DNA of 35,009 nt from Nitriliruptoraceae bacterium (GTDB taxonomy: Bacteria > Actinomycetota > Nitriliruptoria > Nitriliruptorales > Nitriliruptoraceae). The notes under the pieces were generated by a model. The model had not been told where the DNA came from. It made no database searches and saw nothing but the letters and a program-made list of their open reading frames with translations. Shown in pieces: positions 15,413 through 23,600 of this stretch (position 1 is the first letter of the stretch; each line of letters begins with the position of its first letter). Location: contig JAFIEQ010000031.1 of NCBI GenBank assembly GCA_020832455.1, forward strand, positions 1-35,009, read 5' to 3'. The position numbers and the translations under genes were made by a program.

Positions 15413-15715
15413 ATGTTGCGTACTCACTCTGTCCGGCTGGCTCTTGCTGCGGGTGCAGCGCTTGCATTGCTAGCGGCACCAGCAGTGGCCAATCCAGGGA
15501 CCGCGAACTGTCCATCAGGACAAGTGGTAGTGCAGTCCAACTCGTCAGGGTCCACGTCCCATCTGGCTCCTGACGGAGCGGCTCCGATCGCGACGTACGA
15601 GAACGGGACGGAGATTCTCTCCCGGTCGACGGCGACGGGCCGATCGTCGACCACGTGGCGAGTTGTCTCGACTCGTGTCGTCCAGAGCGCTGGAACGAGT
15701 TGCACGGGTGTCTAG
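15413..15715 (+). CDS. Small secreted protein, bacteriocin-like candidate
   Basis: A 100-aa exported protein that I do not recognise. It has a clear Sec signal peptide (hydrophobic core LALAAGAALALLAAPAVA) with probable cleavage after Ala26. The mature part of about 74 residues is Ser/Thr/Val-rich, with one Cys near each end (Cys33 and Cys97) that could form a disulfide. GGGGGA precedes the ATG. Its end overlaps the probable start of the lipoprotein gene, and an adaptor plus MacB-like exporter follow. That gene order resembles small secreted bacteriocins with ABC immunity/export modules, such as lactococcin-972-like loci, but the family signature is not present. Confidence 0.65.
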   Translation: MLRTHSVRLALAAGAALALLAAPAVANPGTANCPSGQVVVQSNSSGSTSHLAPDGAAPIATYENGTEILSRSTATGRSSTTWRVVSTRVVQSAGTSCTGV

Positions 15716-16364
15716 ACCGGTCGAAGTACGCACGCTCCTGCTTACGGCCGCGTCAGCGACGGTACTTGTGCTCGCTGGATGCTCCTCCAGCGACTTGCCC
15801 GCCAGCGAGCCCGCCGACGTCGATGACACCCCACTCGACGAGTCTGCCACCACACAGCCAAGCACCAGCGACGTTGATGAAGAGCCCGTGCCGTTGGGTG
15901 ATGGGTCGTGGCGCGAGTTGGCGCAGGACGACGGCAGTTTCCACCCGGATGAGTGGGCGGGGGCGCAGGCGGCGTGTGTGCGTGAGCAGGGGTTCGCGGC
16001 GGAGGGTGACAACGCGGAACGTTCCGTGCGTTTCGAGCCGGTGCCGGACGATCAGCAGGAGGCGGCGCAGGAGGCGATCACATCCTGCCAGCAGCAGGTG
16101 CAGATCGATCCGCGGTTCAACGAGGATCCTGATGAGCAGCAGCTGGAGGCGACCTACGACTGGTACGTGAACGAGACGATCCCGTGCCTGGAGGACGAGG
16201 GGTTCGAAGCCAACTGGGACGTGCCCACGTTCGAGACGTTCGCGGCACGGTGGCCCACGGCGGAGCAGTGGAACCCGTGGTTGCAGCTCACCGTGCCGGT
16301 GGCGGAGGTCGAGCGGGCGCAGGTCACCTGTCCGGGGATTCCGTTCGACGAGTTGTGGGAGTGA
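15708..16364 (+). CDS. Small lipoprotein, unknown function
   Basis: A 218-aa predicted lipoprotein. The signal peptide ends in the lipobox LVLAGC with Cys25, followed by an acidic Ser/Asp/Pro-rich linker. The rest is rich in Glu, Gln and Trp with Cys residues in segments such as AACVREQGF, SCQQQVQ and PCLEDEGF, suggesting a repeated small disulfide-bonded fold. GTG 15708 is preferred because it gives a compact signal peptide and overlaps the upstream stop; a TTG at 15663 is the farther alternative. It overlaps the adaptor gene (GTGA). In this operon it may act with the exporter or protect the producer. Confidence 0.7.
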   Translation: MSRPVEVRTLLLTAASATVLVLAGCSSSDLPASEPADVDDTPLDESATTQPSTSDVDEEPVPLGDGSWRELAQDDGSFHPDEWAGAQAACVREQGFAAEGDNAERSVRFEPVPDDQQEAAQEAITSCQQQVQIDPRFNEDPDEQQLEATYDWYVNETIPCLEDEGFEANWDVPTFETFAARWPTAEQWNPWLQLTVPVAEVERAQVTCPGIPFDELWE

Positions 16365-17416
16365 ATCGCTCCCGCGGGGCCAGGCCGTCCCAGTGGGTGG
16401 CCGGGCTGGTGGCGGTCGTGGTGGTCGCTGGTATCGGGTTCGTCGCGGGTCGTGGGGTGATGCCGCCGGCCGCGGACCAGGGGATCGCGGCTGCGCCGGT
16501 GGTCGCTGAGGTCGCCGAGCGCACGGTGGGGTCGTCGCTGTCGTTGACTGCGTCCGTGCTTCGTGACGGGGAGGTCGTGGCTCGCTCCCGGATGCCTGGG
16601 GTGGTCACGGAGTTGACCGTCGATGGGTCGGCGCTGGTGTCCAGCGGTGACCGGTTGGTGCTGGTCGACGAGCGCCCGGTGCTGGTGGTGGAGGGTGCCG
16701 TGCCGTTCTTCCGGGACCTGGAGTCGGGGCTGGAGGGGCGGGATGTGGAGCAGCTGCGTCGCTGGCTTGTCGGTGAGGGCTTCGAGCTCGATGGGGAGGG
16801 GGCGTTCGACGCTGAGGTCGAGACGGCAGTGCGCGCATGGCAGGAAGAGCAGGGCGTACCGGTGACGGGCACGGTTGAGGTCGGGACGTTCGTGGCGGTC
16901 GAGGGGCTTCCACGTCGGCTCGGTCTGGTCGAGGACGTCGAGGTCGGGTCGACGCTGACGGGTGATGACGAGGTCGTGATCGCGGTCGCAGACGAACCGA
17001 GGTTCGAGCTGCGGGTGAGTCCAGGTCAGGTCGATCTGATCGCGGACACCGCGGTCGCGATGATCGATGACCGCTGGGAGGCACTGCTGACCGATCGGCG
17101 GACCGAGGACGGCGAGGTCGTGTTCGCGCTGGAAGGGCCCGACGGTGGCCCACCCTGCGGTGACGGCTGTGACGAGGTGGCCGTGGCCGGCTCGGCCACG
17201 TTGCCGGTGGAGCTCGTCTCGGTGCCGGAGGTGACGGGTCCGGCGGTGCCGATCGCATCAGTGACGACCCGAGCGGACGGATCTGCGCAGGTCGTGCTCG
17301 CAGACGGCTCGGTGCGGACGGTGGAGGTCCGTGGTGCCGCAGGCGGGTTCGCGGTCATCGAGGGTGTCGAAGTCGGTGAGGTGGTCCGCGTGGTGCGGGA
17401 GGAAGCCGGGTCATGA
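16361..17416 (+). CDS. Peptidoglycan-binding membrane-fusion-type adaptor
   Basis: A 351-aa protein with one N-terminal membrane anchor (residues 12-30) and an extracytoplasmic body. Residues about 117-176 form a PG_binding_1 domain, DVEQLRRWLVGEGFELDG followed by AVRAWQEEQGVPVTG. The flanking beta-rich segments resemble HlyD/MacA-type adaptors. Actinobacteria commonly encode this protein next to a MacB-like ATPase and permease, where it probably couples the exporter to the cell wall. GTG 16361 overlaps the lipoprotein stop, and its own stop overlaps the ATPase start. Confidence 0.8.
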   Translation: MNRSRGARPSQWVAGLVAVVVVAGIGFVAGRGVMPPAADQGIAAAPVVAEVAERTVGSSLSLTASVLRDGEVVARSRMPGVVTELTVDGSALVSSGDRLVLVDERPVLVVEGAVPFFRDLESGLEGRDVEQLRRWLVGEGFELDGEGAFDAEVETAVRAWQEEQGVPVTGTVEVGTFVAVEGLPRRLGLVEDVEVGSTLTGDDEVVIAVADEPRFELRVSPGQVDLIADTAVAMIDDRWEALLTDRRTEDGEVVFALEGPDGGPPCGDGCDEVAVAGSATLPVELVSVPEVTGPAVPIASVTTRADGSAQVVLADGSVRTVEVRGAAGGFAVIEGVEVGEVVRVVREEAGS

Positions 17417-18054
17417 TCGTCGGTGACGGCGTCGGCTTCGCGTACCCGGACAGCGCGGAGCTGTTCGGTGGGTTGGACCTGAAGGTCGCGCCAGGAGAGG
17501 TCGTCGCCCTGACAGGCGCGTCAGGGCGGGGTAAGTCCACGCTGCTGTATGTGTTCGGGCTGCTGCTGCGGCCCGGTGCGGGGCGTATCACGATCGACGG
17601 GCGGTCTACAACCGAACTCGACGATGCGGAGCTGTCCTGGCTGCGTGCCAACCGGATGGGGTTCGTGTTCCAAGACGCAGCACTCGATCCGACCCGCACC
17701 GTGTTGGACAACGTCACCGAAGTGGCGGTCTACCGCGGCCAACCACGCGCCACCTTCATCGACCGTGCCCAGGAACTGTTGGAGCAGACCGGGGTGCAGC
17801 TGCGTGCCGGTGCCCGACCGACCCAGGTGTCGGGTGGGCAGGCCGCCCGCATCGGGTTGTGTCGGGCGCTGGTCGGTGACCCGTCGGTGGTGCTCGCCGA
17901 TGAGCCGACCGGCAACCTCGACCTCGTCAGCGCCGGTCAGGTCCTCGACGGCCTCGCCGCGGCTGCCCGAGGTGGGGCGAGTGTGCTCATCGCCACCCAC
18001 GACCCACGGGTCATCGAGCGGTGTCACCACGCGGTCGATCTGGACCGCTCGTGA
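17413..18054 (+). CDS. MacB/LolD-type ABC transporter ATPase
   Basis: A 213-aa stand-alone ATPase. Walker A is ALTGASGRGKSTLL, with Arg replacing the more usual Ser or Cys. The MacB/LolD signature VSGGQAARIGLCRAL and Walker B VVLADEPTGNLD are clear, with the H-loop IATHD near the end. It overlaps the adaptor and permease genes, forming a three-part export system. A likely job is export of, or immunity to, the small secreted peptide at the start of the operon. Confidence 0.9.
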   Translation: MIVGDGVGFAYPDSAELFGGLDLKVAPGEVVALTGASGRGKSTLLYVFGLLLRPGAGRITIDGRSTTELDDAELSWLRANRMGFVFQDAALDPTRTVLDNVTEVAVYRGQPRATFIDRAQELLEQTGVQLRAGARPTQVSGGQAARIGLCRALVGDPSVVLADEPTGNLDLVSAGQVLDGLAAAARGGASVLIATHDPRVIERCHHAVDLDRS

Positions 18055-19142
18055 TGGGCTGGCTGCATGCGACCGCGCTCGAGTCGTGGCGGGCGATGCT
18101 GGCCGCACGGGCGGCCTCGGCACTGATCGCGTTCATCGGTGCCGCCGTGGCAGCCGCGATCATCGCAACGACCGGTCAGGTCGCTGCGACCGAACAGCAG
18201 GTTCAGCAACGTTTCGAGGACGCCAGCAGCCGGGCGTTGACCATCAGCTCCAGCGACCCGGCCCTGTTCACCCCGACCCTGATCACCGACATCGCTGCAC
18301 TTTCCGGTGTGGACGCCGTGACCGGCCTCACCCCGCTCGGCGACGCACGCAACACCGTGCTGGGCACCGCAAGCCCGCCGGTCGCCGCGTGGCAGATCAC
18401 CGGCGAGCTGCCCGGCACCCTCGCTGGTCGGACCGTTCTCCACGATGGTGAGGCTGTTGCCACCCCGAACGGGCTCGGGCGGCTCGCCATGGCCGATCCG
18501 GCCGGCACCGTGCAACTCGAGACCGGCAAGGCCGTCGCCATTATCGGCACCGTGAACGCGGACCCCGCCTTGAGCCGGCTCGACCCCGGCGTGTTGGTGC
18601 GCGTCGATACACCGGAGCAGATCAGCCAACTCGCCGTGCTCGCCACCGACACCGCGACCGCCGCCCAACTCACCCAACCTGTCCTGGCCCTCATCGATGC
18701 GCCGGACCCTCAACAGTTGACGGTCAACACGCCAGCAGCCCTCGCCGAACTCGAATCGATCGTCGGTGCCGATCTCGCCGCATCCGGACGGCTGCAACTG
18801 ATCGGCACCCTGGCCGTTGGTGCGCTGATCATCGCTGCCGCGGTGCTCGGCCAAGTCAACCTGCGACGCCGCGACCTCGGCCGACGCCGTGCCCTGGGTG
18901 CCAGCCGCGCACAACTCGTCGGCCTGGTCGTCGGACAGACCCTGTGGGCAACGCTCATCGGTGCCACGATCGGCGCGACCACAACCGCACTCGGCGTCGC
19001 ACGAGCCACCGGCGCGCCCGTTCCAGCCACCTTCACCACCTCCACCATCGCGCTCACGATCCTCACCGCAGCTCTCGCCGCAGCCCTCCCAAGCCTCCTC
19101 GCCTCCCGTCGCGACCCGCTCACCGTCCTACGGACCCCATAG
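18054..19142 (+). CDS. FtsX/MacB-type ABC transporter permease
   Basis: A 362-aa permease with one N-terminal helix (ALIAFIGAAVAAAIIATTG), a large external domain and three C-terminal helices, including IGTLAVGALIIAAAVLGQVNLRRRDLGRRRALGASR in part. The RRRxLGxxRALGASRxQ segment after the second helix is typical of FtsX/MacB permeases. The ATG at 18054 forms a TGATG overlap with the ATPase stop. It is the last gene of the element 1 cargo operon. Confidence 0.86.
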   Translation: MGWLHATALESWRAMLAARAASALIAFIGAAVAAAIIATTGQVAATEQQVQQRFEDASSRALTISSSDPALFTPTLITDIAALSGVDAVTGLTPLGDARNTVLGTASPPVAAWQITGELPGTLAGRTVLHDGEAVATPNGLGRLAMADPAGTVQLETGKAVAIIGTVNADPALSRLDPGVLVRVDTPEQISQLAVLATDTATAAQLTQPVLALIDAPDPQQLTVNTPAALAELESIVGADLAASGRLQLIGTLAVGALIIAAAVLGQVNLRRRDLGRRRALGASRAQLVGLVVGQTLWATLIGATIGATTTALGVARATGAPVPATFTTSTIALTILTAALAAALPSLLASRRDPLTVLRTP

Positions 19143-19581
19143 GCCGAAACCCAGACGGCCAAACAGCCCGACCAACCACGCCCCATCCGGGCAATAACCG
19201 CTACGTGTCTGCACGGTTCAAACGGCAGCTCCGTCCGCGGACCCACGAGGGGCTGCTGAGCCCTTCATGGATGATCGGGGTCCGGTCCCCTCACACGCGA
19301 GATCGACGAGCTCGTTGCACCGATCAACGAGTTCGACCTTGATGAGGCTGCCACCCAACAGCTGAAGGGCCTCCCCGTGCAGGACGTCACCGCCTCAGGA
19401 TGCTGGACCAGTCCGATTCGCCACCGCACCCAGGATCGCCCGCACCGCCGGCTGACCCCAACCATCCGACGGCGAAATCGCGGGGCAGTGCCTATCCGCA
19501 ACGATCTCAATCTGGAACGTTCGCTCCAACGTGTGTACTTCTGTGTACTTCGTCGAACGCGAAACGAAAGGTACTCAACGA
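19143..19581. other. Gene-poor right end of element 1, possible gene remnants
   Basis: About 440 bases with no intact gene. A weak GGGCT/AGCCC hairpin (19250-19263) may end the exporter operon. A short open stretch near 19300-19400 reads REIDELVAPINEFDLDEAA, which looks protein-like and may be a remnant of a lost gene, but it has no start or family that I recognise. The end holds the paired GTGTACTT repeats. Confidence 0.45.
19533..19550. repeat. Paired arm-type repeat, element 1 right
   Basis: GTGTACTT occurs at 19533-19540 and 19543-19550, with the same 10-bp spacing as the pair at 14399. It lies about 65 bases inside att site B. This supports element 1 having had its own integrase specificity, different from that of element 2. 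Confidence 0.62.
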
Positions 19582-19613
19582 AAACGCCCCGTAGCCGAAG
19601 CTACGGGGCGTTT
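19582..19613. terminator. Strong hairpin terminator next to tRNA end B
   Basis: A perfect 14-bp stem, AAACGCCCCGTAGC (19582-19595) with GCTACGGGGCGTTT (19600-19613), is closed by a CGAA tetraloop. It directly follows the tRNA 3' end copy B on the minus strand. Element 1 thus brought a replacement tRNA end with its own terminator. Confidence 0.8.
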
Positions 19614-19665
19614 CGTGGTGGAGGTGAACGGATTTGAACCGTCGGCCCCTTCGTTGCGAACGAAG
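19614..19665. repeat. Att site B: tRNA-Ala 3' end between the two elements
   Basis: Fifty-two bases match the intact tRNA-Ala region 33918-33969 except at two positions (19628 and 19642). Both changes lie in the T-stem and pair with each other, so the stem is kept. No D-arm or acceptor 5' strand follows, so this is not a working tRNA. It is the junction where element 2 inserted into the tRNA end supplied by element 1. Confidence 0.85.
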
Positions 19666-19684
19666 CCGGACCACTCTCCGCGTA

Positions 19685-19710
19685 GGTACGCGACGGTACG
19701 CATTGGTACG
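19685..19710. repeat. Three GGTACG repeats at 10-bp spacing
   Basis: GGTACG occurs at 19685, 19695 and 19705, exactly 10 bp apart, just inside the left end of element 2. Such phased repeats next to an att site commonly bind an excisionase. The excisionase-like protein at 30833-31048 is the obvious candidate. Confidence 0.55.
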
Positions 19711-19789
19711 GAATGTGCCCCTGACCTGCGGGAACGCTGAGCGCCCATCCCGTCGCGTCACACCGCGTGACGATCGGTCGTCAGGAGTC

Positions 19790-19809
19790 TGTGACCATCG
19801 TGTGACCAT
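19790..19809. repeat. Paired arm-type repeat, element 2 left
   Basis: TGTGACCAT occurs at 19790-19798 and 19801-19809, 11 bp apart. The same pair in the same orientation occurs at 33855-33874 near the right end, with a variant at 26559. These are probable arm-type binding sites of the element 2 integrase. Confidence 0.62.
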
Positions 19810-19968
19810 TCCAGCGCCTCCTGGCGGTGCGGACAGCGAGGAGGCGCGCACCTCGCGCACGGGTTCGGGGGCATGCGACGCGGGCGTGTCGGCAGTGACA
19901 CGGGTGCTTGACGACCCGCGGGCACACGGGTCAGCGTCCCCTCACGACCGCACCGAGGAGGAGGCTCC

Positions 19969-20358
19969 ATGATCGACGTGAAGGCACTCGACGACCCCGA
20001 CCTGCAAGCTGCGGCGCTCGCCGTGTGGCGCGTGGCCTGCGAGCTCGACGACGCCGGGCGAGGCGACGCCTACCTCAAGGTCTACGGGCTGGTCGACGAG
20101 CTGACGACCGAGGTGCGCAGGCGCGAGGATCTGCTGCTCGATGCGAGGGTCGAGGTCGAGTGGGGCGGCCACCTTGTGGATCGCGTTGACCGGGAGACGG
20201 GACAGGCGCTCTGCCGCTGCGGGTGGCGCAGCCCTGGCGAGGCGGACCCCGCCGACGCGCCCGAGGTCCGCTCCCACCTTGAGCCGCACGGCGCTCCCAT
20301 GTTCACGTTCGAGGCGTGGCGTGAGGCCCGGCGGTTCGAGTTGCCGCAGGACGGCTGA
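19969..20358 (+). CDS. Hypothetical protein
   Basis: A 129-aa protein I do not recognise. It has a strong RBS (GAGGAGGAGG) before the ATG. The N-terminal half is helical and acidic (LAVWRVACELDDAGRGDAYLK and similar). The C-terminal half contains CRCGW and later SHLEPHG, a possible metal-binding C-x-C plus His arrangement. It stands alone on the plus strand at the left end of element 2 and converges on the WhiB gene with a two-base gap. It is probably an accessory gene of the element. Confidence 0.65.
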   Translation: MIDVKALDDPDLQAAALAVWRVACELDDAGRGDAYLKVYGLVDELTTEVRRREDLLLDARVEVEWGGHLVDRVDRETGQALCRCGWRSPGEADPADAPEVRSHLEPHGAPMFTFEAWREARRFELPQDG

Positions 20359-20359
20359 G

Positions 20360-20617
20360 CTAGGTGGCTTCGTCGGCCAGCCTGAAGCGTTCGATGGGCC
20401 GCTTGCCCCCGAACATGCCGTAGCGCTTGGGCTCCTCGCGGTCGACGTCCTCGAGCGCGTAGGAGAGGCACTCGGCGGCGACCGGGCACGTCCGGCAGTA
20501 GGCGAGGGCGTCCGCGAACGACTCCTTGCCTCGAGCGGGCTCGGGGAAGAACACCTCAAGGTCGACATCGCGGCACGCGGCATCACGGACCCACGCCCCG
20601 GCCATGACGGGCAGCAT
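20360..20617 (-). CDS. WhiB-family iron-sulfur transcription factor
   Basis: An 85-aa WhiB-like protein. The four cluster-binding Cys are in place (Cys15, then Cys41-x2-Cys44-x5-Cys50), followed by the turn YGMFGGKRP in place of the common G[VI]WGG. WhiB proteins bind a 4Fe-4S cluster, sense redox state or NO, and act with the primary sigma factor; phage versions such as WhiBTM4 can interfere with host WhiB2. The start overlaps the 1,488-aa gene's stop (ATGA). A second Met at residue 5 is an alternative. It confirms actinobacterial origin and is the last gene of the minus-strand phage-like operon. Confidence 0.92.
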   Translation of the reverse strand: MLPVMAGAWVRDAACRDVDLEVFFPEPARGKESFADALAYCRTCPVAAECLSYALEDVDREEPKRYGMFGGKRPIERFRLADEAT

Positions 20618-23600
20618 CAGGCGGCCGGCTCGTCGATGCCGAGGACGCCCAGGGGCGCGAGTTCGCCCGGCTGCTGCACCTCGTCGTCAGCGAGCTCTCG
20701 GCTCAGCGCCCGCTCCCACGGCACGAGAAACGCGGGGTTGCGCTCGATGATCTGCTCGGCCTGCCGGCGCAGGCGTTGGCGGATCCACGCCGTCTCGGAT
20801 GAGGTGCGGAAGGTGGTCGAGCGCTGCGCGGTGGCCTGCACGAGCCGCTCCGCTTCGCGCCGCGCCTGGAGGTACTCGGCGATGCCCTGCACGGCCTCGT
20901 TGTCGGCGAGTCGCGGGTCCTCGACCATCTGCTCGAACTCGGCGATCTGCTCCTCCACCGGCGGGCGCTGGCGGACCCCGAGGTGGGAGTTGAAGCCGGG
21001 GTAGCGGTCCATGATCTGCGCTCGGGCGGCGTTGCGGGCCTGGCGCTTCTCGTTCTCGGGGATCGGCTGGCGGTCGATGGTCTCGACGGCCTGGCTGTAG
21101 GCGAAGCGCCCGAGCAGGTTGTTCGACAGGTAGGTCATCTGCTGGGGGTCGAGCTGCTCGCGCTGGCCCTCATCGAACTGGCGCTGGTAGGCCGGGTAGT
21201 GGAACTCGCCGAGCGGGTCCTCGGGCGCCACGAGCCCCACGGTGAGGTCGTAGCTGACCTGGAGGTCGCGGTTGGCTTGGATCCAGTCGTCGCCCACCTG
21301 ATCGGTCGGGCGGTAGACGACCTCGCGGGACTTCGACTGAACCGCGCTGATGAGGTCGGTGCCGAAGGTCGCGATGAACTCCTCGACCGCCGCGTCCTCG
21401 CCCTCGTCGCGGAGCATCCGCTGGTACTCGCTGGCGAGCACCTGATACGGCCACCAGTCGCCCTCAAGATCCTGCACGCGGAAGTTGGCCGACGGGCCGG
21501 TGGGCACCACGAACTGCGACGCACCGCGGACGAGCCACAGGCCCTTGGCGCGCTGCTTGGCGACCGTCAGCAGCCGGTCGACCTCCTCGGGCGAGTCGGT
21601 GGAGTAGTCGCCGCTCGCCATCAGCGCCTTGGCGATGTCGAACGTCGAGTTGGCGTAGAGGCGGCTCGACTCGGGGTCCTCGAGCCACGCGGTGCGGATC
21701 TTGTCCGCCCAAGCCGGCAGGGCCGACTCCCACACGCCGCCCGTGATGTCGGGCTCACCGAAGGGGAAGAACACGTTCTCGCGCAGCCACTCAGTGTTGG
21801 GGGTGTCGGGCAGTACCAGCGAGGTCGGGATCGTGACGGCCGGGCCGAAGCCGGGCGCGAGCGAGCCCACGAGGTTCAGCCCAGCGACCGACCCCTCAAG
21901 GTCGAACTCGGCCGGCTGCTCGCCCATCATGGCCCCCGAGACGCCGAGCCCGGCCGTGGCCAGCGCGCCGACGCCGGGTGTCGTGAGGGCGGCTTGCATG
22001 AACGGCGAGTCGGCGTGACCCGCGAGCAGTGCTCGGGACACGAAGTGGCCACCGGGATACGTGAAGCGCTCCTCCCCCGTCGACGGGTCGGTGTGGAAGA
22101 ACCCGGAACCGCGAGCGCCCTCGATGGCGACCTGCCCGCGGCGGACCGTCTGCGGGCGGTCGCGGACGATGCGCCCCCAGGCGACGAAGATCTCCTTGTA
22201 CGCCTCCGCGAACGGGATGGCTGCACGGGAGGCGTCGCTGAACTGGCCGAGTTCGGTGAGCTCGTAGAGCAACTGCTTCGTTCGATGGGTGGCCTGCGCC
22301 TTGGCGATCATCTCGACGGTGCCGATGTCGTCGATGCGCGAGCCCGCTCCCGCCCGGCGGTTCGACTCCATGCGTCGGATCGTTGCCCGAACGAGGCCGG
22401 CCCTGCGGGCCTGCTCGATGATGGCCTGTTGCGTGGCCGAGTCGGCGAAGCCGATCTGCTGCTCGATCGAGTTCCAGAACTCCTGCTTCCACGTCGGACC
22501 GCGGGCCGCGAAGTTGGTCGGCTTGGACATGATGACGTCGGCGAGGTAGTCGACGCCCGCGTTGAGCTGCTGCGTCACGCCCTCGCGGCGCGATGGTTCG
22601 AGGTAGCGCTGCCCCTTGACCTCGCGGATGCCGACGGAGTCGAGCCGGCCGCGCAGGGATCGCACCAGCGAGTCGGGGCGGGCCTCGCCCTTGTGCCGGT
22701 CGACCCACCGGACCACGCGCCCGTCGAGACGGCCCGTCGCGATGGCGCCGATCAGGTCGGCGTCGCCTCGCGTTTTCTCCTCGATCCGGTCCCACACCGT
22801 GCGCACGTAGGCGCGCAGGTTGTCCGAGGACCGCGTCACCCCCTCGAAGTGGTCGGCGCTGCCGAGCTGCTCGCGCAGGTGCTTGCCCCGCGCCGTGAGC
22901 AGGTAGTCGGTGGCCCCATCGACGCCCATGCGTGCCGTGATCGAGGCGATCTCGTCGTTGATGAGCATGCCGAGGTCATCGGCCCAGGCCGAGGTGAACT
23001 CGGCGTCGGTGAGCCCACCCTGCCCGCGGCGGAACACGATCCAGTCGCCGGTCCCCTGCGCGCCGGGCTTGCGGCCGATCCAGCCGCCTCCCTTGCGCTG
23101 GAGGATCGACTGGTACTCGGCCATGTCCTCGAGCATCCCGCCCCGCCAGGAGCCACCTCGGCGCCCTGAGAGCCACAGGGTGTAGGACAGCGGGTGGCGG
23201 AACGCCGAGTCGAGTCCGGCGGCGCCCATGCGGAGCTGTTCCTCGCCGCCCACCCGTGCGACGTAGGCACCACGCAGCAGCACCATCGGCTTCCACACGC
23301 TCGTCATGAAGCGCGCCGCGGTGTCGGTGACGCCCTCGAAGATCGAGCGCGTCATGCCCAGCGGCTCCCAGATGTCCTCGAGCGTCCGCATGGCCTTGGC
23401 GTACCCGCCGATGTTTCGCCGTAGGAGCTGCTGGTCGGGCAGGGGAAGGTTCGTGTGCAGGTACTCGCTCACGAGGTGCGGCACCCGCGAGAGGTCGAGC
23501 TCCTGGCCGTCCACCAGCGTCGCGACGTGCGAGCGGGGGCGTCCCGCCTCGCTCGTGAAGTAGTTGGTCAGCTCGTCGTGGCGCTCGCGGAAGATCCGCG

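Larger units (their letters stand above)
14196..19660. mobile_element. Integrative element 1 (integrase-less)
   Basis: Bounded by tRNA-Ala 3'-end repeats A and B, with paired GTGTACTT repeats just inside each end. The cargo is a HigBA toxin-antitoxin pair plus a five-gene operon with a secreted peptide and a MacB-like exporter. I find no intact recombinase gene, so it is either a decayed element or one moved in trans. Because it is the inner copy, farther from the tRNA 5' half, it should have inserted before element 2. Confidence 0.7.

Noticed and set aside
15413-15715. Definite lactococcin-972 family assignment for the secreted peptide
   Set aside because: The gene order is similar, but the mature sequence lacks the family's recognisable motif, so only a bacteriocin-like possibility is recorded.
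19614-19690. tRNA-Ala at the middle repeat
   Set aside because: The match ends after the anticodon stem; no D-arm follows. It is an att copy.
20983-23169. 728-codon plus-strand frame opposite the giant gene
   Set aside because: It is an antisense shadow with repetitive Val/Gly/Arg/Leu composition. The minus-strand frame has normal protein composition, an ATGA overlap and operon context.
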